Made by a program: the position numbers and the translations under genes
In this document: piece after piece, positions 24,755-34,373 of the stretch
Position numbering within the stretch: the stretch's first letter is position 1
Layout: each line of letters starts with the position of its first letter
Source of the DNA: Epibacterium sp. Ofav1-8
GTDB lineage: Bacteria > Pseudomonadota > Alphaproteobacteria > Rhodobacterales > Rhodobacteraceae
Length of the DNA: 64,000 bases
Direction: 5' to 3'
Assembly (NCBI RefSeq): GCF_022348185.1
Contig: NZ_JAKRFD010000011.1
Span: forward strand, 62,001-126,000
The notes under the pieces: generated by a model
Told to the model about the DNA's origin: nothing
What the model saw: only the letters and a program-made list of their open reading frames with translations
Databases searched by the model: none

Positions 24755-26095
24755 TTAGAACCGCGCAGAAATACTGAGCCCAAGCGTCTGGAGATCATCG
24801 CCCGCCTCGCTCTCGACCGGATGCGCCACGTAAAGTGACACCGGAACGCTTGCGACATCGAAGGTCAGCGAAACCCCGACGCTGCTGCGCCGGTGCCAAC
24901 TGTCGTCAATGACGCCGCCCAGAGTATCATCCAAACCCCAACTTGCTCCTACATCTGCGAAGGCGCTGCCAACGAAATTCATCCCATTCCGAGTGCTGAA
25001 CTGCCGCTGTAGCTCGACTGATCCGACCAGATAGTAATTCCCGCCCAGGGCATCAGGCCCATCCCGCGGCCCGATCCCGCGAGGTGCAAAGCCGCGGAAT
25101 GCTTCGGCCCCAGGAAAAAAGCGGTCGATCACGCGCGTGTAGTTATCCTTCAGCCCCAAAACAGCCCCGCCGCGCAAACCGACAAGCAAACGCGTGCGTT
25201 CCTTGACTGCCACCAGAACGGTACCGCTCAGCCGCGTTTCGGACAGTGGGTCATCGGTTCCCAGGTTCCAGAACACCTGATGGATATTGGCCTCGTAATC
25301 GACACGTCCGGAGGTTTCATCTCCTTCAGCAGCGTCAGGGCTGTGCACCTGTATCCCGAACCGAACATAGGGGGCGGTCACGTCTCCCAATGACGCCGCT
25401 TCTTGCGCCAACAAGCCACTGGCTGCAGGCGTCACATCGGACATGCTATAGCGGCGCGCACCGACCCCAAACTCGAACCGGGTCAATTCGTTCGGACGCC
25501 AATCCACATAGGGTTCTATGCGATAGATCTCCTGCGCGTAGCTGCGATCGTCGTGATCCAGTTTCTCGCCAAAGCCCCTTACCCCAAGGCTGACACCGTT
25601 CCCCAGCGCGTCATCCCAGATCAACTGCCCATCCAGACGCTTCACTTCCGGGTTGAAGCTGAACTCCAACGCGCCATAGGTCCCCGGAAACAAGTTTTCA
25701 CGCTCGAAAAACAGGCTCGCGGTCACCTCATCCTGCGAGTCATAGAACAAACCACCTGCGATACGACCGGGACGGGTATCCAGTTCGACGACATCGATTA
25801 CCAGCACATCATCTTCGCGGTAAAGCGCAACAGCTTCGAACACCGCGGTCGACATCAGGCATGCCTCGATCGCCCGCAGCTCCTCGGTACTGTAGGAAAC
25901 ACCAACCTCCACGGCACAAGTGCGCTGAATGTCATCCTCAGGAATAAATTGCGCGCCGCGCACCTCAACCGAGGAGGCAGCCGTCGCGCCTATCGGACTG
26001 GCCGTGGCAAGAAGACTCAGACCGGTCACCGCACACATCATTGCCTTGAAGCAACGGGGCAGCGTTGCAGTTCCCTTGAAGTTCGATTGCATCAC
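24755..26095 (-). CDS. Short Omp85-family outer membrane protein (one POTRA domain plus barrel)
   Basis: A 446-residue protein with a signal peptide (CFKAMMCAVTGLSLLATASPIGATAAS). One POTRA-like domain follows: VEVRGAQFIPEDDIQRTC, TEELRAIEACLMSTAVFEAVAL and DVLVIDVVEL (about 43-110). The rest alternates like a 16-stranded barrel, with the Omp85 hallmark FRGFAPRGIGPRD (about 335), LGGNYYLVGSVELQ and a terminal ISARF ending in Phe. BamA and TamA are 570-800 residues with 3-5 POTRAs, so this is unusually short. It is the last gene of the secretion operon, 48 bp after the adaptor gene. A role in inserting, surface-anchoring or processing the repetitive proteins is inference. Confidence 0.75.
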   Translation of the reverse strand: MMQSNFKGTATLPRCFKAMMCAVTGLSLLATASPIGATAASSVEVRGAQFIPEDDIQRTCAVEVGVSYSTEELRAIEACLMSTAVFEAVALYREDDVLVIDVVELDTRPGRIAGGLFYDSQDEVTASLFFERENLFPGTYGALEFSFNPEVKRLDGQLIWDDALGNGVSLGVRGFGEKLDHDDRSYAQEIYRIEPYVDWRPNELTRFEFGVGARRYSMSDVTPAASGLLAQEAASLGDVTAPYVRFGIQVHSPDAAEGDETSGRVDYEANIHQVFWNLGTDDPLSETRLSGTVLVAVKERTRLLVGLRGGAVLGLKDNYTRVIDRFFPGAEAFRGFAPRGIGPRDGPDALGGNYYLVGSVELQRQFSTRNGMNFVGSAFADVGASWGLDDTLGGVIDDSWHRRSSVGVSLTFDVASVPVSLYVAHPVESEAGDDLQTLGLSISARF

Positions 26096-26143
26096 GGAAT
26101 TGGTCTTTCTTTATCGCGTATCGGGTCGTGAACTGGCTGGAGT

Positions 26144-27316
26144 CTAGCGGAGGCGGGCCTTGAGCAGAGGGCGAGTCAGATAGCTGAGGACGGATCGCTT
26201 GCCGCTCTCGATATCAACCTGCGCCAGCATACCGGGACGAATTGAGAACTTCTCACCATGGCGCTCCAGCTGGTTGCTCTCCGTGCGGACCATCACCCGA
26301 TAAAAATCCTGCGGTCCCTGCGGGGTATCTTCCTCGACGGTATCCTCAGAAATCTGGGTCACGCTGCCGCGCAGGTCGCCGTAAGTCGAGAAATCATATG
26401 CCGTGATTTTCACACTGGCCTCCATCCCCGGCGCGATAAACGCGACATCCCTTGGTAGCACCTTTGTTTCGATCAACAGCTGATCGTCGGTCGGGGTGAC
26501 TTCCATGATCGGCTCACCCGGCTGAATCACGCCGCCGAGTGTGGTGATGTCGATGTTGTTCACCCGGCCGGCCACAGGCGATCGGATCTCGGTTCTCATG
26601 AACTCATCCTGCTTGCTGACCACATCTTGCCGCAGCGACGTCAGTTTTGCGCGACGCTGTGCCAGATCCTTGTAGGCGTCCTGCACGTAGGCATTGCGCG
26701 TGTCACTTATCTTGCCCTCAAGTTCTGCCCGTTGCTGCTCAAGGCGCAGCACATCTATGCGGCTGACGGCTCCACTCAATGCAAGTGGGCTGGTGATGTC
26801 GATCTGCTCCTGAATCGACTGACGCTCGGCTTCCAGCGCCTTGAGTGAGGCCTCAAGTTTGGTCCGTCGTGCATTGAACAGTCGCAATTCAGTTTGCTCG
26901 GACTCGTTTGCATCCTCACCAAAATTAAGCGCCGGACGCTCCAGAACTTCGGCCTCAAGACGTGCAACCTGCGCAGTAAGCGCGGTGATTTCTGCCGACG
27001 CCGCGCGGAATGCGGCCTCGGATCGCGTCGGATCCAGGCGCGCGAGGACCTCGCCCTCATCAACAATGTCGCCTTCACTGACCAGAAGCTCGGCAAGGAT
27101 ACCGCCCTCCAGACTTTGAATGGTCTGCATGCGGCGAAGCGGTACCACGCGGCCATCGCCACGGGTGATCTCGTTTATCTGAGCAATAGAGGCCCAGATG
27201 ATCGCAGCCACCAGCGACAACACGATCAGGTTGATGAGCGTCCGCGATTTGCGGATGATTTCCCGGCGATAACTGCCGTCCATATTCCCGGGTGAACTCA
27301 CCATGCCCATCGTCAC
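26144..27316 (-). CDS. HlyD-family periplasmic adaptor of a type 1 secretion system
   Basis: A 390-residue membrane fusion protein. A single N-terminal membrane helix (LINLIVLSLVAAIIWASIAQI, about 26-46) is followed by the biotinyl/lipoyl-like strand MQTIQSLEGGILAELLVSEGDIVDEGEVLARLDPT. Long alpha-helical hairpins span about 100-240 and the second lipoyl half is RSPVAGRVNNIDITTLGGVIQPGEPI. The C-terminal PRDVAFIAPGMEASVKITAYDFSTYGDLRG is the classic HlyD/LapC signature. It bridges the ABC exporter and the TolC-like channel. It overlaps the ABC gene by 4 bp (ATGA). Confidence 0.92.
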   Translation of the reverse strand: MTMGMVSSPGNMDGSYRREIIRKSRTLINLIVLSLVAAIIWASIAQINEITRGDGRVVPLRRMQTIQSLEGGILAELLVSEGDIVDEGEVLARLDPTRSEAAFRAASAEITALTAQVARLEAEVLERPALNFGEDANESEQTELRLFNARRTKLEASLKALEAERQSIQEQIDITSPLALSGAVSRIDVLRLEQQRAELEGKISDTRNAYVQDAYKDLAQRRAKLTSLRQDVVSKQDEFMRTEIRSPVAGRVNNIDITTLGGVIQPGEPIMEVTPTDDQLLIETKVLPRDVAFIAPGMEASVKITAYDFSTYGDLRGSVTQISEDTVEEDTPQGPQDFYRVMVRTESNQLERHGEKFSIRPGMLAQVDIESGKRSVLSYLTRPLLKARLR

Positions 27317-29448
27317 TTAACCGCTTTTACAGGTTGGACTTGGGCGGTATTTGCGCGCGCAGAATTCAGGATTTGCAACAGATCTCCATCCCGCGCCACA
27401 CGACCATCCTTCAGGACAACCGCACGCTTGGTCAGGCTGAGCAACTCGCGTTTGTGCGTGGAAATCACGGTCGTCCGCCCTTCCAGCCATTTTCCGAGAT
27501 ACCCGATCACATGCATTTCAGTCAGATGGTCAAATGCGGCGGTCGGCTCGTCCAAAAGCACGACCTTGGGGTCCTGCAACAACACCCGCGCCAGACCGAT
27601 TGCCTGACGCTGGCCGCCAGACACATTGGCATTGCTGTGAATTCTCAGATCGAGACCGCGCACATGGCGTCGCACAAAAGTGCCCAGCCCGACCGCGTCT
27701 AGGGCTTCCAGCAATTCGTCGTCAGAATGCAGACCATGATCAAGCAGCAGGTTGTCCCGCAACGTTCCCTGAAACAGGGCGACGCTTTGCGGCAGATAGC
27801 CGATTTGACGACGCCGGTCGATCGGATCGATCTGGCTCAGCGAAAGATCATCTACGAGAATACTGCCGGATTCCGGTTCCGTCAGCCCGGCGAGCATACG
27901 CAGCAATGTTGATTTGCCCGCGCCATTGCCCCCCAGCAACGCCAGCCGCTCTCCTGCAGGGATCTCCAGTGTCGGCAGCGAGATAACCGGTGGTGCGTCA
28001 GGGTCGTGCCGATACACCACGTCTTCCAGCTTGTATGTGCCTTTCATCGACGACGCCCGTACGAAGTGACGATCATCAGGCCGCTCGACCTTTAGGTTCA
28101 TGATCCCGTCGAGCCCTTCCATCGCAGCCCGCACGTGCTGCCAACGCGCCAGAAGCCCGGCCACCTGCCCCATCGGAGACATGGCGCGGCTGGACAAAAT
28201 CGTGCAGGCAATCAGGCTACCCACCGTCAATTCGCCGAGGTTGATGAGATAGACGCCCGCGATAACGACACCTGCATAGGCCAGCTTCTGCACGGTGGAA
28301 ACAAGCTGCGTGGTGATGGTCGTCAATTGCCGCGTGCGCACAGCGGTATTGGCCATCGTGGCCGTCAGCTGCGCATAAGCCCGCTGCAGACGCCCTTCTG
28401 CGCGGGCTGCCTTGACAGTTTCCAAGCTCGAAATCGTCTCGAGCAGCAGACCGTTCAGTGCCGCTGCTTCGCGGGTATTCTCTCGCGAAGCCGACGCCAG
28501 ACGACCCTGCATCAATATCCCAGGCAGAATACTGAAGATAACACCTGCCAGCACCACATACGCCACCTCGCCGCCGATGAACCAGATCACCGTCACAAAT
28601 ACGAGCACAAACGGCAGATCGCACAGCGCCGTCACCGTGCCCGAGGTAAAGAACTCTCGCACAGTGGCGAAATCCCTGACCTGGCTCGCAAAGGCGCCAG
28701 TCGATGTCGGCTGCTGAGCCAGACGCATGTTCGCGACTTTTTCAAACAATCGCGCAGACAAGGTCAAATCCAGATCACGGCCCGATACATCGACCAAAGA
28801 CGCCCGCATGAGCCGCAGCATGAACTCCAGGACAATGGCAATACCCACGCCGCTAGCCAGGATCCAGAGGGTATCAAAGGCCTTGTTGGGCACCACGCGG
28901 TCATAAACCTGCATCGAGAAAAGAGCCGTCGCCACTGCGAGCAGATTGGCGGCAAAGGAGGCAGTCAGGACATCGCGGTAGATCCGGATATTGCCGAGTA
29001 CTGGCCGGAACAGCCAGTGACCCTTCTTGCGCTCCGCGCCGTCCAGCCGGTTGGACACCAGGTCGATCGGCTTTGAGACCAACAAACGTCCGTCGTGCTG
29101 CTTTTCCAACTCGGCACGGTTCCACATTGACCGGCCACCGCCAGCCTCGGGATCGATAACGCGCGCTTCGGTTGCCGTCAGTTCCTCGAGGACGAGCGTC
29201 CGCCCTTCTTTGAGAAACAGCAGCACCGGGAGACTGCTGGCCGGGAACTTGGCGAGCGGCTCGCGGCTGATCCGGCAGCTCATGTTGGCACGCCGCAACG
29301 CCAGAGCAATTAGCTCCTCGGTCAGCAGCGCATCGTCATCGCGCGGCAGCCCGTCAGTCAATTGCGCCGCCGACGTAGACACACCGTGCACACGACATAA
29401 CTCCTGAAGGCCAGGAACAACCGGGTCAGCTGGTTCTAGATCTCTCAT
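27313..29448 (-). CDS. Type 1 secretion ABC transporter (permease/ATPase with C39-like domain)
   Basis: The 711-residue exporter has three parts. Residues about 1-125 are a C39-peptidase-like domain without the usual N-terminal catalytic Cys motif (it reads LQELCRVHGVSTSAAQLTDGL), as in CLD-type exporters that bind but do not cut cargo. Residues about 145-440 are six membrane helices. The ATPase carries Walker A GGNGAGKST (about 510), a Q loop in IGYLPQSVALFQGTLRDNL, signature VSGGQRQAIGLARVL, Walker B VVLLDEPTAAFD and the switch His in VISTHKREL. GGGAG 7-11 bases before the ATG supports the start. It closely resembles LapB-type exporters of giant adhesins. Confidence 0.92.
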   Translation of the reverse strand: MRDLEPADPVVPGLQELCRVHGVSTSAAQLTDGLPRDDDALLTEELIALALRRANMSCRISREPLAKFPASSLPVLLFLKEGRTLVLEELTATEARVIDPEAGGGRSMWNRAELEKQHDGRLLVSKPIDLVSNRLDGAERKKGHWLFRPVLGNIRIYRDVLTASFAANLLAVATALFSMQVYDRVVPNKAFDTLWILASGVGIAIVLEFMLRLMRASLVDVSGRDLDLTLSARLFEKVANMRLAQQPTSTGAFASQVRDFATVREFFTSGTVTALCDLPFVLVFVTVIWFIGGEVAYVVLAGVIFSILPGILMQGRLASASRENTREAAALNGLLLETISSLETVKAARAEGRLQRAYAQLTATMANTAVRTRQLTTITTQLVSTVQKLAYAGVVIAGVYLINLGELTVGSLIACTILSSRAMSPMGQVAGLLARWQHVRAAMEGLDGIMNLKVERPDDRHFVRASSMKGTYKLEDVVYRHDPDAPPVISLPTLEIPAGERLALLGGNGAGKSTLLRMLAGLTEPESGSILVDDLSLSQIDPIDRRRQIGYLPQSVALFQGTLRDNLLLDHGLHSDDELLEALDAVGLGTFVRRHVRGLDLRIHSNANVSGGQRQAIGLARVLLQDPKVVLLDEPTAAFDHLTEMHVIGYLGKWLEGRTTVISTHKRELLSLTKRAVVLKDGRVARDGDLLQILNSARANTAQVQPVKAVK

Positions 29449-29502
29449 TTCAGTCTCCCGAAGTCTCGCATTGGCGAAGGAAGCGTGATCATGACCGGAG
29501 CC

Positions 29503-30789
29503 CTATCCGCTTACAGATAGGATCAGCGTGCCCAGCACTCCAAGATCTCTAGCGTTTTGATATTCAGTTCGTTTTCGCTCGTCGTATGTGTCGATTACGT
29601 CGATCCGCGCGTCATAGAGGTCACGCCCAGTCGTCAGCAGGTCGATCAGCTCACGCTGCCCCCCGATGAACTGCTCCTCATATGTGTCCAGCACACGCTG
29701 AGACTCGACCAGCTGCCCCTTGCGCGCAGCCTCGGTGGCCCGCAAAGTTCGCAACTGGGACAACGCGTTCTGCGCCGCATTGGTCATGTCTCTTTCAACC
29801 GCGAGAAGCGACGATTTTGCCGCCTCATTCTCGAGAATCGCCGCCTGCATTTGACGTTTTCCCAGACCGCGCGAGCTCAGATCCACACCAGCTGAAATCC
29901 CCACAGCGGTGCGTGTATCCCCCCCATCGAGGCTTCCACGCGCCTGAGCCTCCAGATTGATCGTCGGAAAGCGTTTCGCCTTGGCAACGCCGATATCTGC
30001 AGTGGTTTCATCCATAAATGCACGCGCCGCGATATACTCCGGTGCGATACGAACCGCCGTACGCAACCGCGCGGCGTTGTTATAGACCCGATCAAACCCG
30101 ATTTCGGGCGGCGCCTTGGGAACACCCGGATTCTGGTCGATCAAAAACGCCAACTGCGCAATTGCCATCTCCCGGTTGGCCGTCAGCTGAGACAGCTCGT
30201 CCCGGGCGCGCGCGATTTCCAGGTTCGCACGCGCGACCTCCGCCCGATCCCCAAGACCACCCTGCGCGCGATTGCGTGCATGTCCAGCGATGCGTTCCGC
30301 AAAACTCAGGTAGTTGCGGGTACGGGCGATCTTCAGACCAATCGTTTCAATATCCAGAAAGTAGAACGCAACCTGAAGCGTCAAGTCTTCAACCGCCATC
30401 TTCAGGTCAGCTACGGCCTGCGTACGCACTTGGGTTGCAGCCATGATCTCATTGCGGATCAGCCCCCAGTCGAACAGGATCTGCGACACGGTAAGCGTGA
30501 TCGCCGGACCATCGGACGCAGTCGAGCTGCTTTCCCCCGACAGACTGAAGCTCGGGTAATAGGCATCTCGCGCCGCCTCGACATCAATCGAACGGCTGGC
30601 CACCCGCTGTCGCATGGAGGTCACCGTAGCATCTCGCTCCGAAGCGATCACGACTGCACGGTTCAGCGACAGCTCTGCCGCTGAAGCGAGGCCCGCGCCC
30701 GCCGTCGCAAAAGCAGCACAAAAGGCATATTTCAAAAGCACATTTTGCGAGGTGCAGAATCGCAAGAAAATCATCCAGGATAAACTCAC
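29503..30789 (-). CDS. TolC-family outer membrane efflux protein
   Basis: A 428-residue outer membrane factor with a signal peptide (VLLKYAFCAAFATAGAGLASAAE). It has the two-fold repeated helical pattern of TolC/LapE: ELSLNRAVVIASERDATVTSMRQRV, YYPSFSLSGESSS, ALTVSQILFDWG-like (residues ITLTVSQILFDWGLIRNEI), then KRFPTINLEAQARGSLDGGD and VDLSSRGLGKRQMQAAILENEAAKSSL. The C-terminal helices ending QRELIDLLTTGRDLYDARIDVI also match. Its start overlaps the upstream BapA-prefix-like gene by 4 bp, so it is the second gene of the operon. It provides the outer membrane channel for the type 1 system. Confidence 0.9.
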   Translation of the reverse strand: MSLSWMIFLRFCTSQNVLLKYAFCAAFATAGAGLASAAELSLNRAVVIASERDATVTSMRQRVASRSIDVEAARDAYYPSFSLSGESSSTASDGPAITLTVSQILFDWGLIRNEIMAATQVRTQAVADLKMAVEDLTLQVAFYFLDIETIGLKIARTRNYLSFAERIAGHARNRAQGGLGDRAEVARANLEIARARDELSQLTANREMAIAQLAFLIDQNPGVPKAPPEIGFDRVYNNAARLRTAVRIAPEYIAARAFMDETTADIGVAKAKRFPTINLEAQARGSLDGGDTRTAVGISAGVDLSSRGLGKRQMQAAILENEAAKSSLLAVERDMTNAAQNALSQLRTLRATEAARKGQLVESQRVLDTYEEQFIGGQRELIDLLTTGRDLYDARIDVIDTYDERKRTEYQNARDLGVLGTLILSVSG

Positions 30790-31595
30790 AGTGCATTCTC
30801 CATGACTGGGTCGAACATCAGGTCACACAGCAAGTCACCGCCCGACGAAGTCATAACCGCAATTTCCACGATTTCTGCTGTGTCAGTGTTCACCAGCGTT
30901 TCATCTTCGACGTCGCCGGGCAGGTCACCGGCCTCGGTAGAGGCGTGAACACCGACAGCGCCCTCGGCAGATACCTCCGGCGCATCTGCCTCGCCGTGGT
31001 CAACCAGGAGCCCCAGGTCAGCCCCGTCAATAGGAAGAAGTTCCGCGGAGATATCATCTTCCGTAAGCGCATTTGCGATGCGCGAGGGTTGGCTCGTGGC
31101 CGCATCCCCAGCCGCAAGACCACCTCCCTCGGACAGCACCCCTGCCCCCGAGACCAATCCCGTACCTGTCAGCAATGTCATGAAGTCCGATCCGCCTTCG
31201 GACACGGAAAAACGTCCATCACCATCCGCTCCGAGAGCATCAGAAGGAGCGACATCACCCTTCGAAAATTGGGGGAAAACTTCGGTCGCGCCAGTACCTT
31301 GCGTTTGTACGGGTTCTGGCACCTGCAAACCGGACACCAAAACACTTCCGTCATGGTCCAATAATGTACTGAAGGTGCCTTCCGGCCCCACGACAAAAAA
31401 ATCTTCAACAAAAACCGATGGCCCGTCTGCAAAATGCACAGCAAGATCTGCGCCACTCTTTGAAAATTCTGAAACTGCAGCACCGCGCTGCCCCAAAGCA
31501 ATGCGAATAGGCTCGGACAACGCAATGCTCCGAGCTCCGCCTTCAACTTCAATTGATCCGACGCCCTCGAACCCGGACGAAATCACCGCTCCCAT
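30786..31595 (-). CDS. Short BapA-prefix-like protein heading the secretion operon
   Basis: A 269-residue acidic protein. The N-terminal 80 residues (VGSIEVEGGARSIALSEPIRIALGQRGAAV, FSKSGADLAVHFADGPSVFVEDFFVVGPEG) follow the same strand pattern as the BapA-prefix-like domain of the repetitive proteins at 20618 and 34374. The rest is Asp/Glu/Gly-rich and of low complexity, without membrane helices or RTX motifs. The ATG at 31595 has GGAG 8 bases upstream; a longer frame from a GTG at 31649 exists. As first operon gene it may be a small cargo or a secretion chaperone or anchor. The function is unknown. Confidence 0.65.
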   Translation of the reverse strand: MGAVISSGFEGVGSIEVEGGARSIALSEPIRIALGQRGAAVSEFSKSGADLAVHFADGPSVFVEDFFVVGPEGTFSTLLDHDGSVLVSGLQVPEPVQTQGTGATEVFPQFSKGDVAPSDALGADGDGRFSVSEGGSDFMTLLTGTGLVSGAGVLSEGGGLAAGDAATSQPSRIANALTEDDISAELLPIDGADLGLLVDHGEADAPEVSAEGAVGVHASTEAGDLPGDVEDETLVNTDTAEIVEIAVMTSSGGDLLCDLMFDPVMENAL

Positions 31596-31847
31596 CAAAC
31601 CACTCCGTCCCTGCATACATCCAAACAAAGTTGTGGCGATACTGATCACTGAAAATCATCTTAAAGATGCAATGCTTCGGCGAGAAAGGCAAGCAATTAA
31701 AGCAAGTTAAACTCTAAAAGCCTCGCTATTTATGGGGATGTTGGAGCATTGGGATACGATAGAAAAGATCGAATTTAGACCTTCGCAACCTTCTCTCCGC
31801 GTGACAAACTATCAAAAAAATCTGAATTCAGTGCCCTAGGGTACCTT
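31596..31847. other. Promoter side of the secretion operon
   Basis: About 250 bp between the minus-strand repetitive gene and the secretion operon, clearly richer in A/T than its surroundings (for example around 31680-31740). It probably holds the operon promoter and the end of the upstream gene. No RNA gene or strong hairpin terminator was found. Confidence 0.4.
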
Positions 31848-32469
31848 TCAAACTTCTGAAGCGCTTTGATCATCCAACCCACCCAGGAGACTATCGCCCC
31901 CGAGCAGAGTCCCAAGAGCATTTTCAACATTGAACCCTCCAACAAGTTCGGCGCCGTTGTCTTCAGCAACTTCCGCTTCACTCAGATCAGTGCCAACATC
32001 GAGGAACGAAGTGAGAGCCGTATCGTCGCCAAGAATAGACTCGGTTCCACTGCTCAGAATACTATTCAGCAGAAGATCGACATCGTCGTTGACGGCAACC
32101 GAAATGGAGCCATCCACCTCCAGCACGCCCCCGTCGACAAGTGCACCGCTCAACCCCTCGACACCACCAATCTCGGTCAGGATATCATTGCCGACATCAC
32201 CCTCGCTATCGCCCTCAGCGATATCAAGCCCCAACAGGTCCTCGTCACCCAGGAGCGCCTGAAACAGATCGACCTCCGCCTCGCCCTCATCACTGCCAGA
32301 CCCAGAGACAACCTGCAGAATATCATCTTCTCCGGTGGATGCGATTCCCAGAAGCGTGTCCAAGAAGTCACCTTCCTCCTCTTCGGTGGCAGAAACCACG
32401 TCATCGGCCCCATCATCCGACTCGGGACCGCCAAACAGACCGCCGACACCGCCTGTAAGCGACCCTAGC

Positions 32470-32980
32470 AAACCGCCATCAACGCCGTCGTCACCGAGCA
32501 GCCCGTCAACCAGACCGCCCTCACCAACGACACCACCCAGCAGACCATCGTCGCCGGTCACCGCATCCAGAACTCCGCCATCAACGCCATCGTCGCCGAG
32601 CAATCCGTCAACCAGACCGTCCTCACCAACGACACCGCCCAGCAGACCATCATCGCCGGTCACCGCATCCAGAACTCCGCCATCAACGCCATCGTCGCCG
32701 AGCAATCCGTCAACCAGACCGTCCTCACCAACGACACCACCCAGCAGACCATCTTCGCCGGTTACCGCATCCAGAACTCCGCCAACAACGCCATCGTCGC
32801 CGAGCAATCCGTCAACCAGACCGTCCTCACCAACGACACCGCCCAGCAGACCATCGTCGCCGGTCACCGCGTCCAGAACTCCGCCAACAACGCCATCGTC
32901 GCCGAGCAATCCGTCAACCAGACCGTCCTCACCAACGACACCGCCCAGCAGACCATCTTCGCCGGTTACCGCGTCCAGTA
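32470..32980 (-). repeat. 102-bp tandem repeat, about five copies
   Basis: On the minus strand a 34-codon unit (GVLDAVTGDDGLLGGVV plus GEDGLVDGLLGDDGV-G) is repeated about five times with few changes, the variants alternating between GVDGG and GVVGG. The period is a multiple of three, so copy-number changes stay in frame. Confidence 0.85.
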
Positions 32981-33012
32981 GGCCGTCGACGAGCCCATCG
33001 ACCAGACCGTCT

Positions 33013-33019
33013 CCCCCCC
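33013..33019 (-). repeat. G7 homopolymer (C7 on plus) at the frameshift point
   Basis: Seven consecutive G bases on the coding strand. With six, the two frames of the gene at 31848-33708 join into one. This is a candidate contingency (phase-variable) tract or a base-calling error. Confidence 0.7.
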
Positions 33020-33911
33020 ACAACGCTATCGAGCAGGTCATCAACCAATCCCCCATCGCCGACGACATCGTCCAGAAGACCATCCTCTCCCGTCACCGCA
33101 TCCAGAACACCCTCCGGCTCTGAACCGTCGCTCGATGGGCCAGTCCAGCTCGGAGAGGGAGACGGCTGGACGACAGCGGTACGGACACTGTCTTCGCCAG
33201 CCCCTTGGCTCGCGCCAGCGCCGGGACTGGCTTCGCCATCGATTGCGGATAGATCAGCGCTTGCCGACACGGGTTCACCACCGAACCCGTCCGACGCATC
33301 AGCGCTGGCGTTCGTCTGAACATCCACGCCAAAGTCACTTGCCTCGCCGGCGCTCAGCGTGGTGTCGCTTTCTACGGCAACATTGCTGTCTGCACCCGGA
33401 TCGCCATCTGCGGAAACCACAGATGGCTGTGAGAGAGATGGGTCCGAGGAGGACAGCTGCTGTTCTGCGGCTTGACTGAGGAGGGCATCGCTATCAACCG
33501 GCGCTTCGACGAGCGGCGCCAGAGCACCATTCGCGGCAGCACTCTGGATCGCGAGAGAAATCCCGACTGCGCTCGCAGTCGATGAGGCGCCTCCGGCCGA
33601 GGGTCCAGAAGCTGCCTTGTCCGCGCGTAGAGACGCGCTGAGCCCGGACGCGACTTCCAGCGCCTCCGAACGATATTGATCTTCGCGACTGGATTTTTTC
33701 GCAACCACTTTGTCTCTCCAGATCTACGGACGATGACGACACGAACGTCCCAAACTCCACTCGAGCCGCACCGCGGCAGGAGTGCGTCACTTCAGGTGAT
33801 TAACACAATCGGGGCACGAGGTCAAAACTAAAGGATGTAAGAAAATCCAACCTAATCCTTAGTATGTACTCCTATCGCCCTCCGCGGCGCCGGTATGCAC
33901 TTCTGATTGCG

Positions 33912-34157
33912 TCACTCGAGGCAGAAGATGTTCTCGCTGAGCACCCTGGGCGGAGCATCCTGGTTGGCGAAAATTTTTCGGCCAATCAAGAATGGCTTCG
34001 AATTCACCCCGTCATCGTGGGCGATTGCAGCCAACGCGGAGGCAAGCCCGTCAAAACCGCTGCTTGCCGCCTTTGATGCCGCAACAAGAGCTTCGACCTG
34101 AAAGTCACGCTCATCCTCAAGGATCATCGGATCCGTACAGGTTACGCGGTAGTTCAT
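33912..34157 (-). CDS. Small acidic protein of unknown function (81 aa)
   Basis: The product is NYRVTCTDPMILEDERDFQ followed by VEALVAASKAASSGFDGLASALAAIAHDDG and IGRKIFANQDAP. It has no membrane helix or recognised domain. AGGAGA sits 3-8 bases before the ATG on the minus strand, which supports the start at 34157 rather than a longer frame from 34298. It lies between two repetitive secretion-substrate genes, so it may be co-regulated with them. Function unknown. Confidence 0.55.
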   Translation of the reverse strand: MNYRVTCTDPMILEDERDFQVEALVAASKAASSGFDGLASALAAIAHDDGVNSKPFLIGRKIFANQDAPPRVLSENIFCLE

Positions 34158-34373
34158 TCTCCTGCCTCCACGTTCTATGGATGTTGAGATTAGAAGAGCG
34201 GGCAGAGCGGTGTGATCCGCAGTGAATTTCTGCCCGCCCCTCTGCAGAACTGCCGCACCTTGGGGGGGTGTCGGGTTGACAGCTCTGGCAACCGCCACCG
34301 AGTTGGGGCGGATTTCATACGATGGCGCGGCAATCTTCAGAGCATGCAGCTCCGATCAGCCCGCCACCTTGGA

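Larger units (their letters stand above)
31848..33708 (-). pseudogene. Repetitive acidic secretion-substrate-like protein, split by a one-base frameshift in a G7 run
   Basis: The N-terminal frame starts at a GTG (33708) with GGAGAGA upstream. It codes MVAKKSS followed by an Ala/Ser/Asp-rich region and SEPEGVLDAVTGEDGLLDDVVGD, ending in a wrong frame after LLDSVVGG. The other frame takes over at the same point with GDGLVDGLVDGLLDAVTGEDG and runs through five 34-residue repeats (LDAVTGDDGLLGGVVGEDG type) to a unique acidic C-terminus ending QSASEV. The joint lies in seven Gs (33013-33019); six Gs would give one 619-residue protein. It may be true phase variation, a recent mutation or a sequencing error. 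It lacks the BapA-prefix N-terminus of its neighbours. Confidence 0.75.

Noticed and set aside
31775-31981. Small basic protein on the minus strand
   Set aside because: Overlaps the end of the repetitive gene in another frame, without a ribosome binding site.
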